Origin: Serripes groenlandicus
Lineage: Eukaryota > Mollusca > Bivalvia > Cardiida > Cardiidae
DNA: 64,000 nt
Reading direction: 5' to 3'
Assembly (NCBI GenBank): GCA_031761405.1
Contig: JASEVX010000001.1
Coordinates: 21,355,584 to 21,419,583 of the forward strand
The notes under the pieces: generated by a model
Database searches by the model: none
What the model was told of the DNA's origin: nothing
The model's input: only the letters and a program-made list of their open reading frames with translations
Program-made: the position numbers and the translations under genes
Shown: positions 55,328 through 64,000 of the stretch, in pieces
How positions within the stretch are numbered: position 1 is the stretch's first letter
Layout: each line of letters begins with the position of its first letter

Positions 55328-55591
55328 TGAGTCGACCCGCGAGAAAAAACAACATTGTGGACTCTGCGTAAAGTATCGACCCGGATCAACCTAAGCATGC
55401 CGCGTTAGCTTACCCGGATAGACACGTTTTGCCTCCTGTGGATTTTTTGTTTCAGGAATCATTAATCTATACCTTTATCCCCCTGAGACGGAATATGTCG
55501 GCCCGGATCAGATTGCGAAAACTGCACAGGATGATCTTGGTCGATACATTACGCGGAGGCCATAACGTTGGGTTTCTCGTGGGACGGCTCA
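55328..55591. mobile_element. Palindromic TGAGCC-type MITE, reversed copy
   Basis: Bounded by TGAGTCGACCCGCGAGAAAA and TTTCTCGTGGGACGGCTCA. The asymmetric centre (CCTCCTGTGGATTTTTTG) is reversed relative to 54026-54288. Confidence 0.8.
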
Positions 55592-55599
55592 AACATTCT

Positions 55600-56050
55600 T
55601 CAGCAGATGACTTTGAAAACGTCTAGGCTAAACATTTATAAACTCATTGTAATTGAAAGTATGAACATCGAATCGAGTCGAAACAAATTGTGGCACAAGG
55701 AGAAATGTCTAATTCTGTGATTTTTCTCCTTTTGTCGCAATGTTTTCAAAAGTCAAACTGCAAGTGGGAAACAGCTAAATACTAGATATTAACAGATTTT
55801 TAACATTAAGAATATTATTGTATTGACAATTCTTATGCAGACAGCTTTCAAACACATTGTTGGACCCTTTCCCACATACTTACTATTTCTGACGCCTCTA
55901 AAGCAGACGACTTTTTAAAAACATTGTTCGAAAAGGAGAAATTCCTCACTATACTTTATACTCTATTAAACAATAAACCATTCATTTATAGAGGTTAACC
56001 ATATTTTTAACCAGACGTTCTGCTGCATATTTGTCATAATCGGAAAAGGG
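55600..56050. mobile_element. Two foldback MITEs of the CCCTTTCCCACATAC family
   Basis: One lies at 55600-55785 (5' end lost, palindrome GGCACAAGGAGAAATGTC...CTCCTTTTGTCGCAATG). A second spans 55866-56050, starting ACCCTTTCCCACATACTTAC and ending ATCGGAAAAGGGTAAA. A TAAATG hexamer repeat follows at 56052-56077. Confidence 0.7.
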
Positions 56051-56261
56051 TAAATGTAAATGTAAATGTAAATGTGATTATTTCTATGTTTGCTCTTCCG
56101 CTCTGAAGATGTCTTTGATTTGTTAAGAGGTTTGATATGTTGAATTCTATAAACAGCATATTGAGATAATGCCATCTAAAAAGTGTTACTTTGAAATTTA
56201 TAAAATGTTCTTTAATTTTGGAAATATAATACATTTTAGACGATTTTTGAATACATAACCG

Positions 56262-56555
56262 AGCCCCGGTAGCGACGCGAGCTGTCAATCCAGGGGCTGT
56301 GAATGCAAACCCAATCTCGGCCAACATTCGTTCTGACGTTTGACAAAAGTCACTGTGACAAGCGTCATTAGTCTTCCACCAATGGGCTAACAGTCTATGT
56401 GGAAAAAGCAGCCAGTTGCTTGGAAAGAATGTTGTGTGGAGTTCTGGTGTAAGAAAACCAGGAAACATATGAGTAGGTAAACAGGCCGCAATGATATGAC
56501 TGAAAAATTATTGAAAACTGCGTTAAACCCCAAACATTAAATCAATAAATCAATA
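56262..56555 (+). mobile_element. SINE with CGTTAAACCCC tail, full-length-like
   Basis: It starts GAGCCCCGGTAGCGACGCGAG. The body contains TGACAAAAGTCACTGTGACA and CAGCCAGTTGCTTGGAAA. The 3' end reads TATTGAAAACTGCGTTAAAC followed by an AATCAATAAATCAATA tail. A second, 5'-truncated copy is at 56885-57110. Confidence 0.8.
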
Positions 56556-56629
56556 CATGAACAATGTCACACCTGTTCGTATTGTGAGAATCAGAAGACC
56601 TATCTTGGACATTCTTCTTAGATCATCCA

Positions 56630-56830
56630 TCAGAGCTCTAGATAAAGGGCGTTCTGCATGTTCTAAAATCCTTGTTTGACACTTTAACCCTATGTTGTGG
56701 GTACTCAAAAGAATTGTCTTACTGAGGCGATTCTTTTGAGTACCGACAACATAGAATTTGCTTGGATAATAAGAGAGGTATTTAGGGGAAAACAGCTGTT
56801 TACACCTCTTTATCTGGACCTCTGATCCAT
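56630..56830. mobile_element. Hairpin element, second copy
   Basis: Arms 56701-56720 and 56724-56743 are inverted with two mismatches. The flanks (AGAGCTCTAGATAAAGGG, CTTTATCTGGACCTC) match 54936-55135. Confidence 0.8.
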
Positions 56831-56884
56831 GCAAGCTGATCTATTTCTTTTTGTATACAAATGGGTAGTAAGAGTTTCTTTTTT

Positions 56885-57110
56885 TCAGCCAACATTCTTT
56901 CCGACGATTGACAAAAGTCAATGTCCAAAGCGACAGTCGTGTCCCACCAATGGACTTATGTAGAGAAGCAGCCAGTTGCTTGGAAATACTTGTGTATGTG
57001 TGTAGTGCAGGTGAGAGAACGCCATGAAAACGTGAACTGGCCGCCCTGACATGGTTTTGAAAATTGTTGAAATGGCGTTAAAACCCAATCTGAATCTCAA
57101 CTATTGGTAA
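56885..57110 (+). mobile_element. SINE with CGTTAAAACCC tail, 5'-truncated
   Basis: It shares CAGCCAGTTGCTTGGAAA and TTGTTGAAATGGCGTTAAA with 56262-56555 and lacks the GC-rich head. Confidence 0.75.
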
Positions 57111-57129
57111 TAAATACACACATTTTGAA

Positions 57130-57780
57130 CAAGGTAATTGCTAAAATTCTTTCCGATAAGAACAAATCTGCAACAGACGATTTTGAAAACATTTAACAGC
57201 CTTTAAAACATTGTGACAAAAGTAGAAATTGCTTTTGATGAGTAATTTCTCCTTTTGTCCCAATGTTTTCGAAAGGAATCTGCTGTAATTGCATGTAAAA
57301 AGCTTCTGCAAGTGGAAAAGGGTTAATAAAATGTATCTTTCGTTTCAATGCACAGATATAAATCTAAGTGTTCACATGGTGATATTTATGGACACGATTC
57401 AGGATTTATAATGGGAACATATATGTTAATTAAGTTTTTTGAAGCAGTTAAAGCGAAATAAAAGGCGTAAAATGTTGCAGTTGGCTGATTTATTATCAAA
57501 TTTAAAGAGAAGGTAATTTTAAAGATTACTTATTTCTGACATCAATCTTTAAACTATTCGTCTAAAGAGACACGTTTTAACTCCTTTCCCGCATACATCA
57601 AATCTGCAGCAGACTCCTTTGAAACCAATTTGGCAAGATTATTGAAAATCTCTATAAATGGTAATATATTTATTGAATGAAGTTGAAAATATGGTGGCTG
57701 AAGAAGAAATGGCTCATTATGAGCAATTTTTCCTTTTGTCGCAATAATTTCAATATGTCTGAAAGTGGAGAATGGTAATC
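57130..57780. mobile_element. Two further foldback MITEs
   Basis: One at about 57140-57325 (palindrome GAAATTGCTTTTGATGAGTA, end GTGGAAAAGGGTTAA). Another at about 57589-57775 (start CTCCTTTCCCGCATACATC, centre GGCTCATTATGAGCAA). Unremarkable AT-rich sequence lies between. Confidence 0.65.
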
Positions 57781-57944
57781 ACATTGGCCTACCGGGTATC
57801 CAAATATTAATTTCTTGTCAAAAAGATTGTTCAAGCATCTATAAAACAATCCATTTTATGATATATTCTTTTTTAGCAATATAGACTTAAAATTGTATTA
57901 TTAGGGATCGCTGTGTTTACTATTACTGTGTGATCACATGCATG

Positions 57945-58215
57945 TCGCGCGTGATCAAGTCATGTTGACAGCGTAGAAATACATTTTACTTTTTAATCAT
58001 GTAATTCATATATTTTAACATACAATTTCTTTCGAGTTCTTTCTTTTGGGTAAGTGATGTCGAATCAAATCCATGTTCCGGCTGACTATTTGCCGGTTCG
58101 AAAGGTACAACATGGGTATAAGCTGGTAACAGTTCATTCATTTTTGAAAAATATTCCACAGATCATCCACTTTCATTGATATAATATACGATCTGCATCT
58201 ACTAAGACATCTCTC
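57945..58215. repeat. Dispersed repeat (partner of 49965-50285)
   Basis: Same order of blocks as the partner, with small indels. Confidence 0.8.
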
Positions 58216-59483
58216 TGAACCCATGTGTATACCAACTTACCGGGGAACAACCGGAAAACGGGGAATTCCCCGTTTCGCGATTTTTAGCATTATCATTATG
58301 TGTTCATTGCTGGATATATATTTATCCTATTTATCTGAGCAATTCCCCATTTCGTCGGGAAATATCCTGCACAAATACGCACATCGTTATACATGAGACA
58401 AATATAATGAACATTAAGCTTAAAAACGCCGGCGTATTTATCGGTTGGTAAATATTGATGTGGTGGATCACGAGAAAAATCATTTCTGAACCTGTCTCTA
58501 CCTGGGACCAGGTCGTTTTAGACGTTTTTCTGCGGAATTATAGCCCAAATCGAGCAAGGGGGTAAAATGCCGTTGCACACCTTGTCATTATTATTACACT
58601 ATATAGACGTATAGAGGGCCTATTTATAGTAACACGTGTGGGATTCGCCAAATTACCATTACGATCATTTTTATTAAAGCGTATAGACAATATAGAGAGA
58701 CTTTTTGAGTATTTTAACGAGGTATTGTGTGATTTTCCGCATTTTTGCTGTAATAGAAATTCGGACGCCTGTGCTTCTACACCCGAACCTAAATTTTGAC
58801 TGTATTGTAGCCAAAGAAGGACGTGACGTCATTTCCGTAACACTTCATCTTGGCGTAACGTCAATGGAGCGACGTCGGTTCCCGCAAAAAAAGTGGTATC
58901 AACATGAAAGCCCCCAAATTCCTATACATCATCTATAGACTTACTCATTCAAAATATAAGTATTTATAAAACATTGTGGCAAAAGAATAACTTTCTCACA
59001 AGTGTTCTTTTGGCGACAATCTTTTCCTAAATCGTCTGCTGCAAAGGTCTAAAAAACTGTCTCTAATAGGGAAAGGGTTTAGCAGAAATTCGACCCTTAC
59101 ATAATTTGTTCCAGTCATATGGACTGGTTGAAAAAGGCAGTCGCCAGATGGCATCAGAAAAGGACTAATCTATTTGCTTCTTCACCATAATGCAGGTGAT
59201 CGATTAGGGATCGTCTTGGCCCTCATGTTTTAACCTTGTTCATTATAAATGTATATTCCTTGATTTTCTGAAATTCCTTAATTTATTAATTTCGTAATAA
59301 TAGACGATAGCAAAACGAATTCCAAATATGTTTTGATAATGCAAGAAACATGACATTAACATTATTATCGCCTAGTCAATTACTTATAAATCATTTTTTA
59401 TGGCCAAAATATGCTCTTTAATTTTTGTTTATAATTATCTTGCGTTTTTATCGTAAATAGGTAGCACCTAAAGATATATTAGA
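58216..59483. other. Intergenic, one palindrome and a foldback half
   Basis: A perfect 20-bp palindrome, AAACGGGGAATTCCCCGTTT, lies at 58256-58275. A foldback MITE half ends near 59075 (AGGGAAAGGGTTTAG). No supported gene. Confidence 0.55.
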
Positions 59484-60960
59484 AAATCGAGGGAACATAA
59501 AAGCAAGACGTACATATATGTGACATATGCAATACATAATGTCTTACCTGTAATGAAGTTCCAGGTGTAAAAACAAAATTGTCACTGGTTGCTTAGTCTT
59601 TTTTAGTCATTAAATCAGTATGTAATCCAATTTCATCAACACAATCATCTTCTTGCTGGCCTTGTACTTGCGATTCAAAAAGAGAATGTAATTAGAAATT
59701 AGAATCTAACATGTCTTGTTTAGTACTACGTTATCGATGAACAAAATAAGTAAAATACATTGAAAATACCGTGACGTCATTTTCTATTTTAGGCAACAAT
59801 GTTGCTTGGATCTATAATTAGACCACTGGGGGTGAGACTAAAACAACTTGGACTTTTCTTATACCATCCCGTCTGAGCACCTTTATGACACAAGCATATG
59901 GCTGTAAGTCAATTGACGCCTATGTTTTTCAATTTTTTATTCTAGTTTTCATAACAGTTCTTTTTTATTGACTACGCCATTGTACCGAATGCAGGGTCAT
60001 GCCCGTTGCTTTTTACATACTAAACTTCCCAACATTTTAAAACCAGATCCTGAGATTTGAAACATCCAGAGAAATAAAAACTCAAGAATGGTCTCTACAT
60101 CCTACCCTGGTTTTTAGATAGGGAAATAAATGATACTATAATAAAGACTTGCATCCAAACAAGGTAGCTCCCTTGTATGAAGACAAATATTTCAGTAAAT
60201 GTTACAGAACACGTTGTTATGTATAGCACTTCTTTGAAGCCGATACATAATGTGATTAAAATGTTTAAAATAAACTTCTTGGTGTAAACAAAAACTTGTC
60301 ACTTAATTTCTTCATAGTTTATTTCATTAACACGACATAAATTGACAATGTCATGTTTAACTGGCTTTGTACATGTAATTCAGCAGAAGGTAATTTGATA
60401 AGAGTTTAGTAAACCGATGCCTATAAATAAATGACGTAAACTACGGTAGAAATTTCGTGTCAGAATTTCTTTTCGAGGCAAAAATGTTTCCTGCGTTTAA
60501 AAATAAATCAAGGCGATTTAATTCGATAAACATATTGAAAGGAATTTGGACTTCACCATTATCAGTCCGTGACGCAATGTACTCCCGATTAAAGGCTGTT
60601 AATGAATAGACACTCCCTCGTACGAATATAATGTTTTTTAAATTTTTTAAATATAGTGTTTATGAAGTACCTTTCCTAAATCATCAACTTGCTACACGAT
60701 TATACCTCGGAAGTTATAAGTTGTCAATATACGCACGTCTATGTCTTTTTAACTTTGATAAATAGGTAGCGTAAGTTTCGAGACCATTGCATTTGGTAAG
60801 CGACTACTATGATAGTCGGAATGCTTAGTGAGGATATACGAAAATATATTTGAACTTTGAGCGTTGATTTTAACTCGTATAATGTCATTATCATACTTCG
60901 ATCATAAACGTTCTCGAGGAGCTTTCTAGACTAGTTGTCGAGCGGAGAAGATCATGAATA
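59484..60960 (-). promoter_or_regulatory. Orphan third copy of the Mab-21 5' exon and upstream region
   Basis: It aligns with 23372-24540 and 43860-45190, including the donor CAG|GTAAGACATT at 59547/59548, the 120-bp stretch missing from copy A, and the AAGATCTAGA/GACTGCCTGAGAG-like far end. Just below 59484 the homology stops and no Mab-21 coding exon follows on the minus strand down to copy B. Either the coding exon was deleted, or the segment was duplicated without it. Confidence 0.7.
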
Positions 60961-61034
60961 GATTGGCTGAGGGTGTATGCTGGTCTCGACCTCCTCGCAT
61001 CGAAATATCCCTCCAAGAAGGAGAATTGAACGAG

Positions 61035-61510
61035 AGCCAGAAAAATCATTTTACAGTGAAACCAGTCACCCGTTTTCACTCTTTATGAAAATTGGCCAAA
61101 AAGTCACAGGTGTCAGTCCATTAGTCAGACTCGATGGTATCACGTGATCAGTTGACCCATACTATTTATAGGTACAAAGGGAAATAATACATTTACTCTA
61201 AATCAATATAAAAGTAATGTTTGTCTGTCTTGACATTAAGGGATACAATAACCAATATTAAGTTGCTACATGCACATCTTAACCCTTTGCAAAAAAACAG
61301 ACGCTTTCGAACGCCTCGTTGCTGTTTTAAATTGACTTGTCTAGCTTTGCATTTTGAAGAGTCCATAGTATGTTCTAGGATGATCAAGAAAAGGCTTTAA
61401 AAACTCGGTTTCAACAGTCCATTGTTTGAAAGTAATCATGGCCTGCCATACAAAAACAGACCTCCATGACTTGCCAACTAGCAAGGAATCAAAGTAGTTC
61501 TTGTTCTCAG
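61035..61510. repeat. Part of composite repeat R downstream block
   Basis: It matches 13660-14150 (ACGAGAGCCAGAA..., ACTCGATGGTATCACGTGAT, ACTTGCCAACTAGCAA). At 61010-61035 it is fused to a remnant of the tRNA-Asp-like sequence. Confidence 0.8.
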
Positions 61511-61745
61511 TTTAACCATTTGTCACATACAACACATCTGCATCAGATGACCTAGAAAGTATTTGATAAACACAAATATGAGGACTCTCTATAACAGAAA
61601 GAACAATTATTGAATGAAGTTGAAAACATTGTGACAAAATAAGAAATTGCTCATTAGGAGCAATGTCTCCTTTTGACACAATGATTTCAAAAGTCGACTG
61701 CTGCAGTGGCGTCAGAAAGCGTATACATGTGGGAAAGGGTTAAAC
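61511..61745. mobile_element. Foldback MITE, near-complete copy
   Basis: Bounded by GTTTAACCATTTGTCACATA and ATACATGTGGGAAAGGGTTAA. The centre is GAAATTGCTCATTAGGAGCA with long complementary flanks. Confidence 0.8.
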
Positions 61746-61824
61746 GTACAAGCATCCAGGAAGTCTCTAGAAAGTTATAATCATAAAAATACGACAATAC
61801 AAATATGCAATTTGATTGTAAGTA

Positions 61825-62050
61825 CAATTTACCCTTTTCCACATGGTAACAGATCTGCAGCAGAAGACCTTTTAAAATTAACTGAGCAAAAGAAAGGGAA
61901 ATCTCTATAAATGAAGGTATGCCTATTGAATAGTTTTGATCAAGACATAGTTGCAAAAGGATTATCCGATAATCATGAGGATTGTTTACCTTGTTGGGCA
62001 GCATATTATCAAAGGTCGCCTGCTACAAATTCGCCTAAAAGCGTAGTGTA
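61825..62050. mobile_element. Foldback MITE, partial
   Basis: It starts TTTACCCTTTTCCACATGG and carries ATCTGCAGCAGAAGACC, ending near CTACAAATTCGCCTAAAAGCG. Related to 15937-16470. Confidence 0.65.
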
Positions 62051-62389
62051 ATAGAATCAATTTCAAAACCTAGGGGTGTCAATTTTGGTTTGCCGTTGCT
62101 GCTTTACAGCGTGATTGTTTAAATAAAGCTGTTGTCATTTAACCCGAAGTTTTAGTGTGCCACGGCACGAACAAACTTGATTTTTCATTGATCTGAACAT
62201 AGTTGACGCTCCAGATCGTAGCAGAATACACACTACACCATGATACAGTGATCCTTTGAACATGATCATTTTCCAGAAACATATAAAAAGCTTGAACAAC
62301 TGGGTTGTGTGCGAAACACACATTGAATAGACTGCGTGGAGTCACATACTGGACATGTAGGAACTGGTTTAATATGTCTGGACTTACAA

Positions 62390-63290
62390 GGAGTCGAAGA
62401 GTTTTACTTTTATACAAGTGCAACGGTAGGGTAATAGGAGGAACATATATGAGATGACAATGTTGCTTTGGATGCCAACTCTTCTACCATATACAGTATC
62501 GATTCTAAACAAGTATCGGTGACCTTTACCTTCAGGGTGACCTAATCGTCCGTCACCCCAAAATCAACACGTGACCCTTTCGACTGGCTTTGAGGGCCAC
62601 CAGCGGCTACGTGTAAAATGTTGTCTCCATTAAAACTATCATCTGGTAATATGCTAGGCTTTGATCTCGAATTTTGATCTGCCTTTTTATCCGTCCCCAC
62701 AAGCAAAGACTTTTCCCGTTTCACTCACAAACAGTGTATGACCATGTTTCTCCCAAACTCTGCAGCTAAGTTCCTTAATACCACATAGTGAGTTTAATTT
62801 AGTTGGTATACCAACTGACTTTTTACTCTGAAACCCAAGTGCTCCGTCTACCGCTCGTCCAAACATAAAGACGTCGCCGTCTGAACTAACAGCTCCACAA
62901 TGAGCAAATCCAGCATGTAGTAAACTGTGATACTCTTGTCTTTAAATATTGAAACCATCTTGCGTTCTAACTGATCGCCAGTGCCACCGTGACCAAGGAC
63001 ACCGTGTCTTTCACAACCCAACAAGAAGGCTTCTCCGTTCTGTGTCCATAGCAACGTGAAGTTGTTGCCACAATATATTCCAGCGACCTTACCATCGAAA
63101 TTTCCTCTGAGTAAAGGTGGTGGTGCGACAGACCATTTCCATGACCTTGAACTCCGAGATTTCGACAACTATCCCAGATACGTCGTTTTAGGTTGTAACG
63201 GCAGCCCCATGCCAAAGTCCGCAAGATACATGCAAACATAGATCGGCGTGTAGCTATACAATTTAAAGCGATGTGAGTGAGAGTCAATCA
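62390..63290 (-). pseudogene. RCC1-repeat protein fragment, copy 4 (longest, broken)
   Basis: The minus strand carries, in order, VAPPPLLRGNFDGKVAGIYC, FTLLWTQNGEAFLLG, HGVLGHGGTGDQLERKMVSI, then GFAHCGAVSSDGDVFMFGRA, DGALGFQSKKSVGIPTKL, HGHTLFVSETGKVFACGDG and KPSILPDDSFNGDNILHVAA. A four-base deletion near 62920 (relative to copies 1 and 2) shifts the frame after VYYM. A second change after GDG brings a stop, and the last blade is scrambled. This is the most complete of the four RCC1 relics and covers about three to four blades. Its flank to 63310 matches that of copy 1. Confidence 0.8.
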
Positions 63291-63383
63291 AATGTAGCCT
63301 TTACAAATGCAAATGAGTTGTTCAGCTTGGTTTATTTTCTAAAATACGGAATTTGATAAAAAAAAAAAATATAGAAAAATACC

Positions 63384-63454
63384 TCCCCGACGGAGAATTG
63401 AACCTCTGTCTCCCGCGTGACAGGCGGGGATACTCACCACTATACTATCTAGGA
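63384..63454 (-). repeat. tRNA-Asp(GTC)-like sequence
   Basis: A box TAGTATAGTGGTGAG and anticodon arm CCCGC-CTGTCAC-GCGGG are intact. The T stem (AGAGG/CTCCG) is badly paired and the acceptor has a mismatch. It is a repeat-associated relic. Confidence 0.6.
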
Positions 63455-63539
63455 TATGAATTCAAACCGTGTCAAGAAGCAAGATAAACACGAACAACTT
63501 GAGCGTTCACCAGTATGAGCTATTTTCCAATAGCACAGA

Positions 63540-63911
63540 TATTAACACAAATTTTATTCGAATGGCTTTTCGATTGGATTGTTATGGGATCAGGGGTCAT
63601 ATCGTATATATGGTAGTGCAGTGGTAAAACGCGGGCATTCTGTCATTGGTTCAAATCCCTGTCGAGATAAGGCGCTTATTTATTCTAAGCAATAGTATAA
63701 GACCTGGCTTAATATCATCAAGATGGATTAGGTGTAACACCACAACGGAATACTGGTTCCGGGTCGTAGTACCCTAGAATAGTCCCAAATAGTTCGGCGA
63801 AGGCTTCCAACCAGAATTATTCACGGTGGATGTGTGAGACTGCGAATAGAGACACAAATATGAACGTTTTGGTTGACATTGGTAGGCTAATATTTTAGGA
63901 CAGTGAATTAA
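63540..63911. repeat. Composite repeat R, last copy
   Basis: GTAGTGCAGTGGTAAAACGCG (A box), GGTTCAAATCCC (B box), TTATTCTAAGCAATAGTATA, GGGTCGTAGTACCCTAGAAT and the AATATTTTAGGACAGTGAAT end, then the inverted-repeat arm. Confidence 0.85.
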
Positions 63912-64000
63912 CTTCTCGACTCCTTGTAAGTCCAGACATGTTAAACCATTTCCTACATGTCCAGTATGTGGCTCCACGTAGTATATTCAATGTGTGTTTC

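Larger units (their letters stand above)
62313..64000. repeat. Inverted repeat enclosing RCC1 copy 4
   Basis: 62313-62400 and 63912-64000 are reverse complements at about 94 percent (both contain ACATACTGGACATGTAGGAA and GTCTGGACTTACAAGGAGTC). The right arm runs to the window edge, so the true length is unknown. Confidence 0.9.

Noticed and set aside
54154..55626. ORFs at 54154-54387 and 55429-55626
   Set aside because: Both are translations of TGAGCC-type MITE copies.
62139..62423. Two overlapping minus-strand ORFs beside RCC1 copy 4
   Set aside because: They overlap the inverted-repeat arm and have no recognisable domain or conserved relative in the window.
5065..63454. Functional tRNA-Asp genes
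   Set aside because: All copies carry acceptor or T-stem mismatches or deletions and sit inside dispersed repeats, so I treat them as SINE heads or pseudogenes. A covariance-model score could reverse this.

Overview
This window is intron-bearing, AT-rich, repeat-packed animal DNA. It most resembles a bivalve mollusc genome. The evidence is a Mab-21/cGAS-like gene family of the kind expanded in bivalves, DIRS-type and Harbinger elements, tRNA-derived SINEs with mollusc-like 3' tails, and many short foldback elements. There are no operons, ribosome-binding sites or CRISPR arrays. The species cannot be named from the sequence alone.

Only two intact host protein genes are visible. Both are on the minus strand and they are paralogues: copy A (19992-22130, 712 codons) and copy B (40614-42731, 705 codons). 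Each is a single coding exon for a Mab-21-domain nucleotidyltransferase-fold protein, that is, a candidate cGAS-like receptor (cGLR), with a helical TPR-like C-terminus. Each coding exon starts just after a splice acceptor. About 1.2-1.3 kb upstream lies a conserved splice donor and 5' UTR exon, so the inferred structure is a non-coding exon, one intron and one coding exon. The 5' exon and about 1.1 kb upstream occur a third time at 59484-60960 with no coding exon in the window. Fragments of the 3' end of the gene lie at 39598-40073 (minus) and 37422-37572 (plus, inverted).

Layout. 1-14.4 kb: RCC1-repeat pseudogene fragments at 1.2-1.95 kb and 12.6-13.4 kb, composite SINE-like repeats, and two minisatellite arrays facing each other at 9.43-9.85 and 10.50-10.97 kb. 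14.4-19.2 kb: foldback elements, a LINE 3' end and a 55-bp minisatellite. 19.2-24.6 kb: Mab-21 copy A with its intron and upstream region. 24.6-28.7 kb: tRNA-Asp-like sequence, nested SINE, a 1.67-kb insertion and a third RCC1 fragment. 28.77-32.89 kb: a nearly full-length but broken DIRS-like tyrosine-recombinase retrotransposon on the minus strand (gag, RT/RNase H, YR). 32.9-34.7 kb: a defective PIF/Harbinger transposon. 35.4-37.4 kb: a tandem array changing from 131-150-bp units to exact 99-bp units. 37.4-45.3 kb: Mab-21 fragments and copy B. 45.3-47.1 kb: a TTAA-flanked insertion carrying one broken gene. 47.3-59.4 kb: no gene, only repeats, SINEs, foldbacks and hairpins. 59.5-61 kb: the orphan Mab-21 promoter copy. 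61-64 kb: a fourth RCC1 pseudogene enclosed by an inverted repeat of at least 89 bp.

The best candidate for an interesting system is the duplicated Mab-21/cGLR pair. The two proteins are almost identical in long blocks but strongly diverged around the catalytic GS...DxD segment, a mosaic expected from gene conversion or diversifying selection in an innate-sensing family. Neither enzymatic activity nor ligand can be read from the sequence. Almost everything else is explained by transposition, segmental duplication and tandem amplification.
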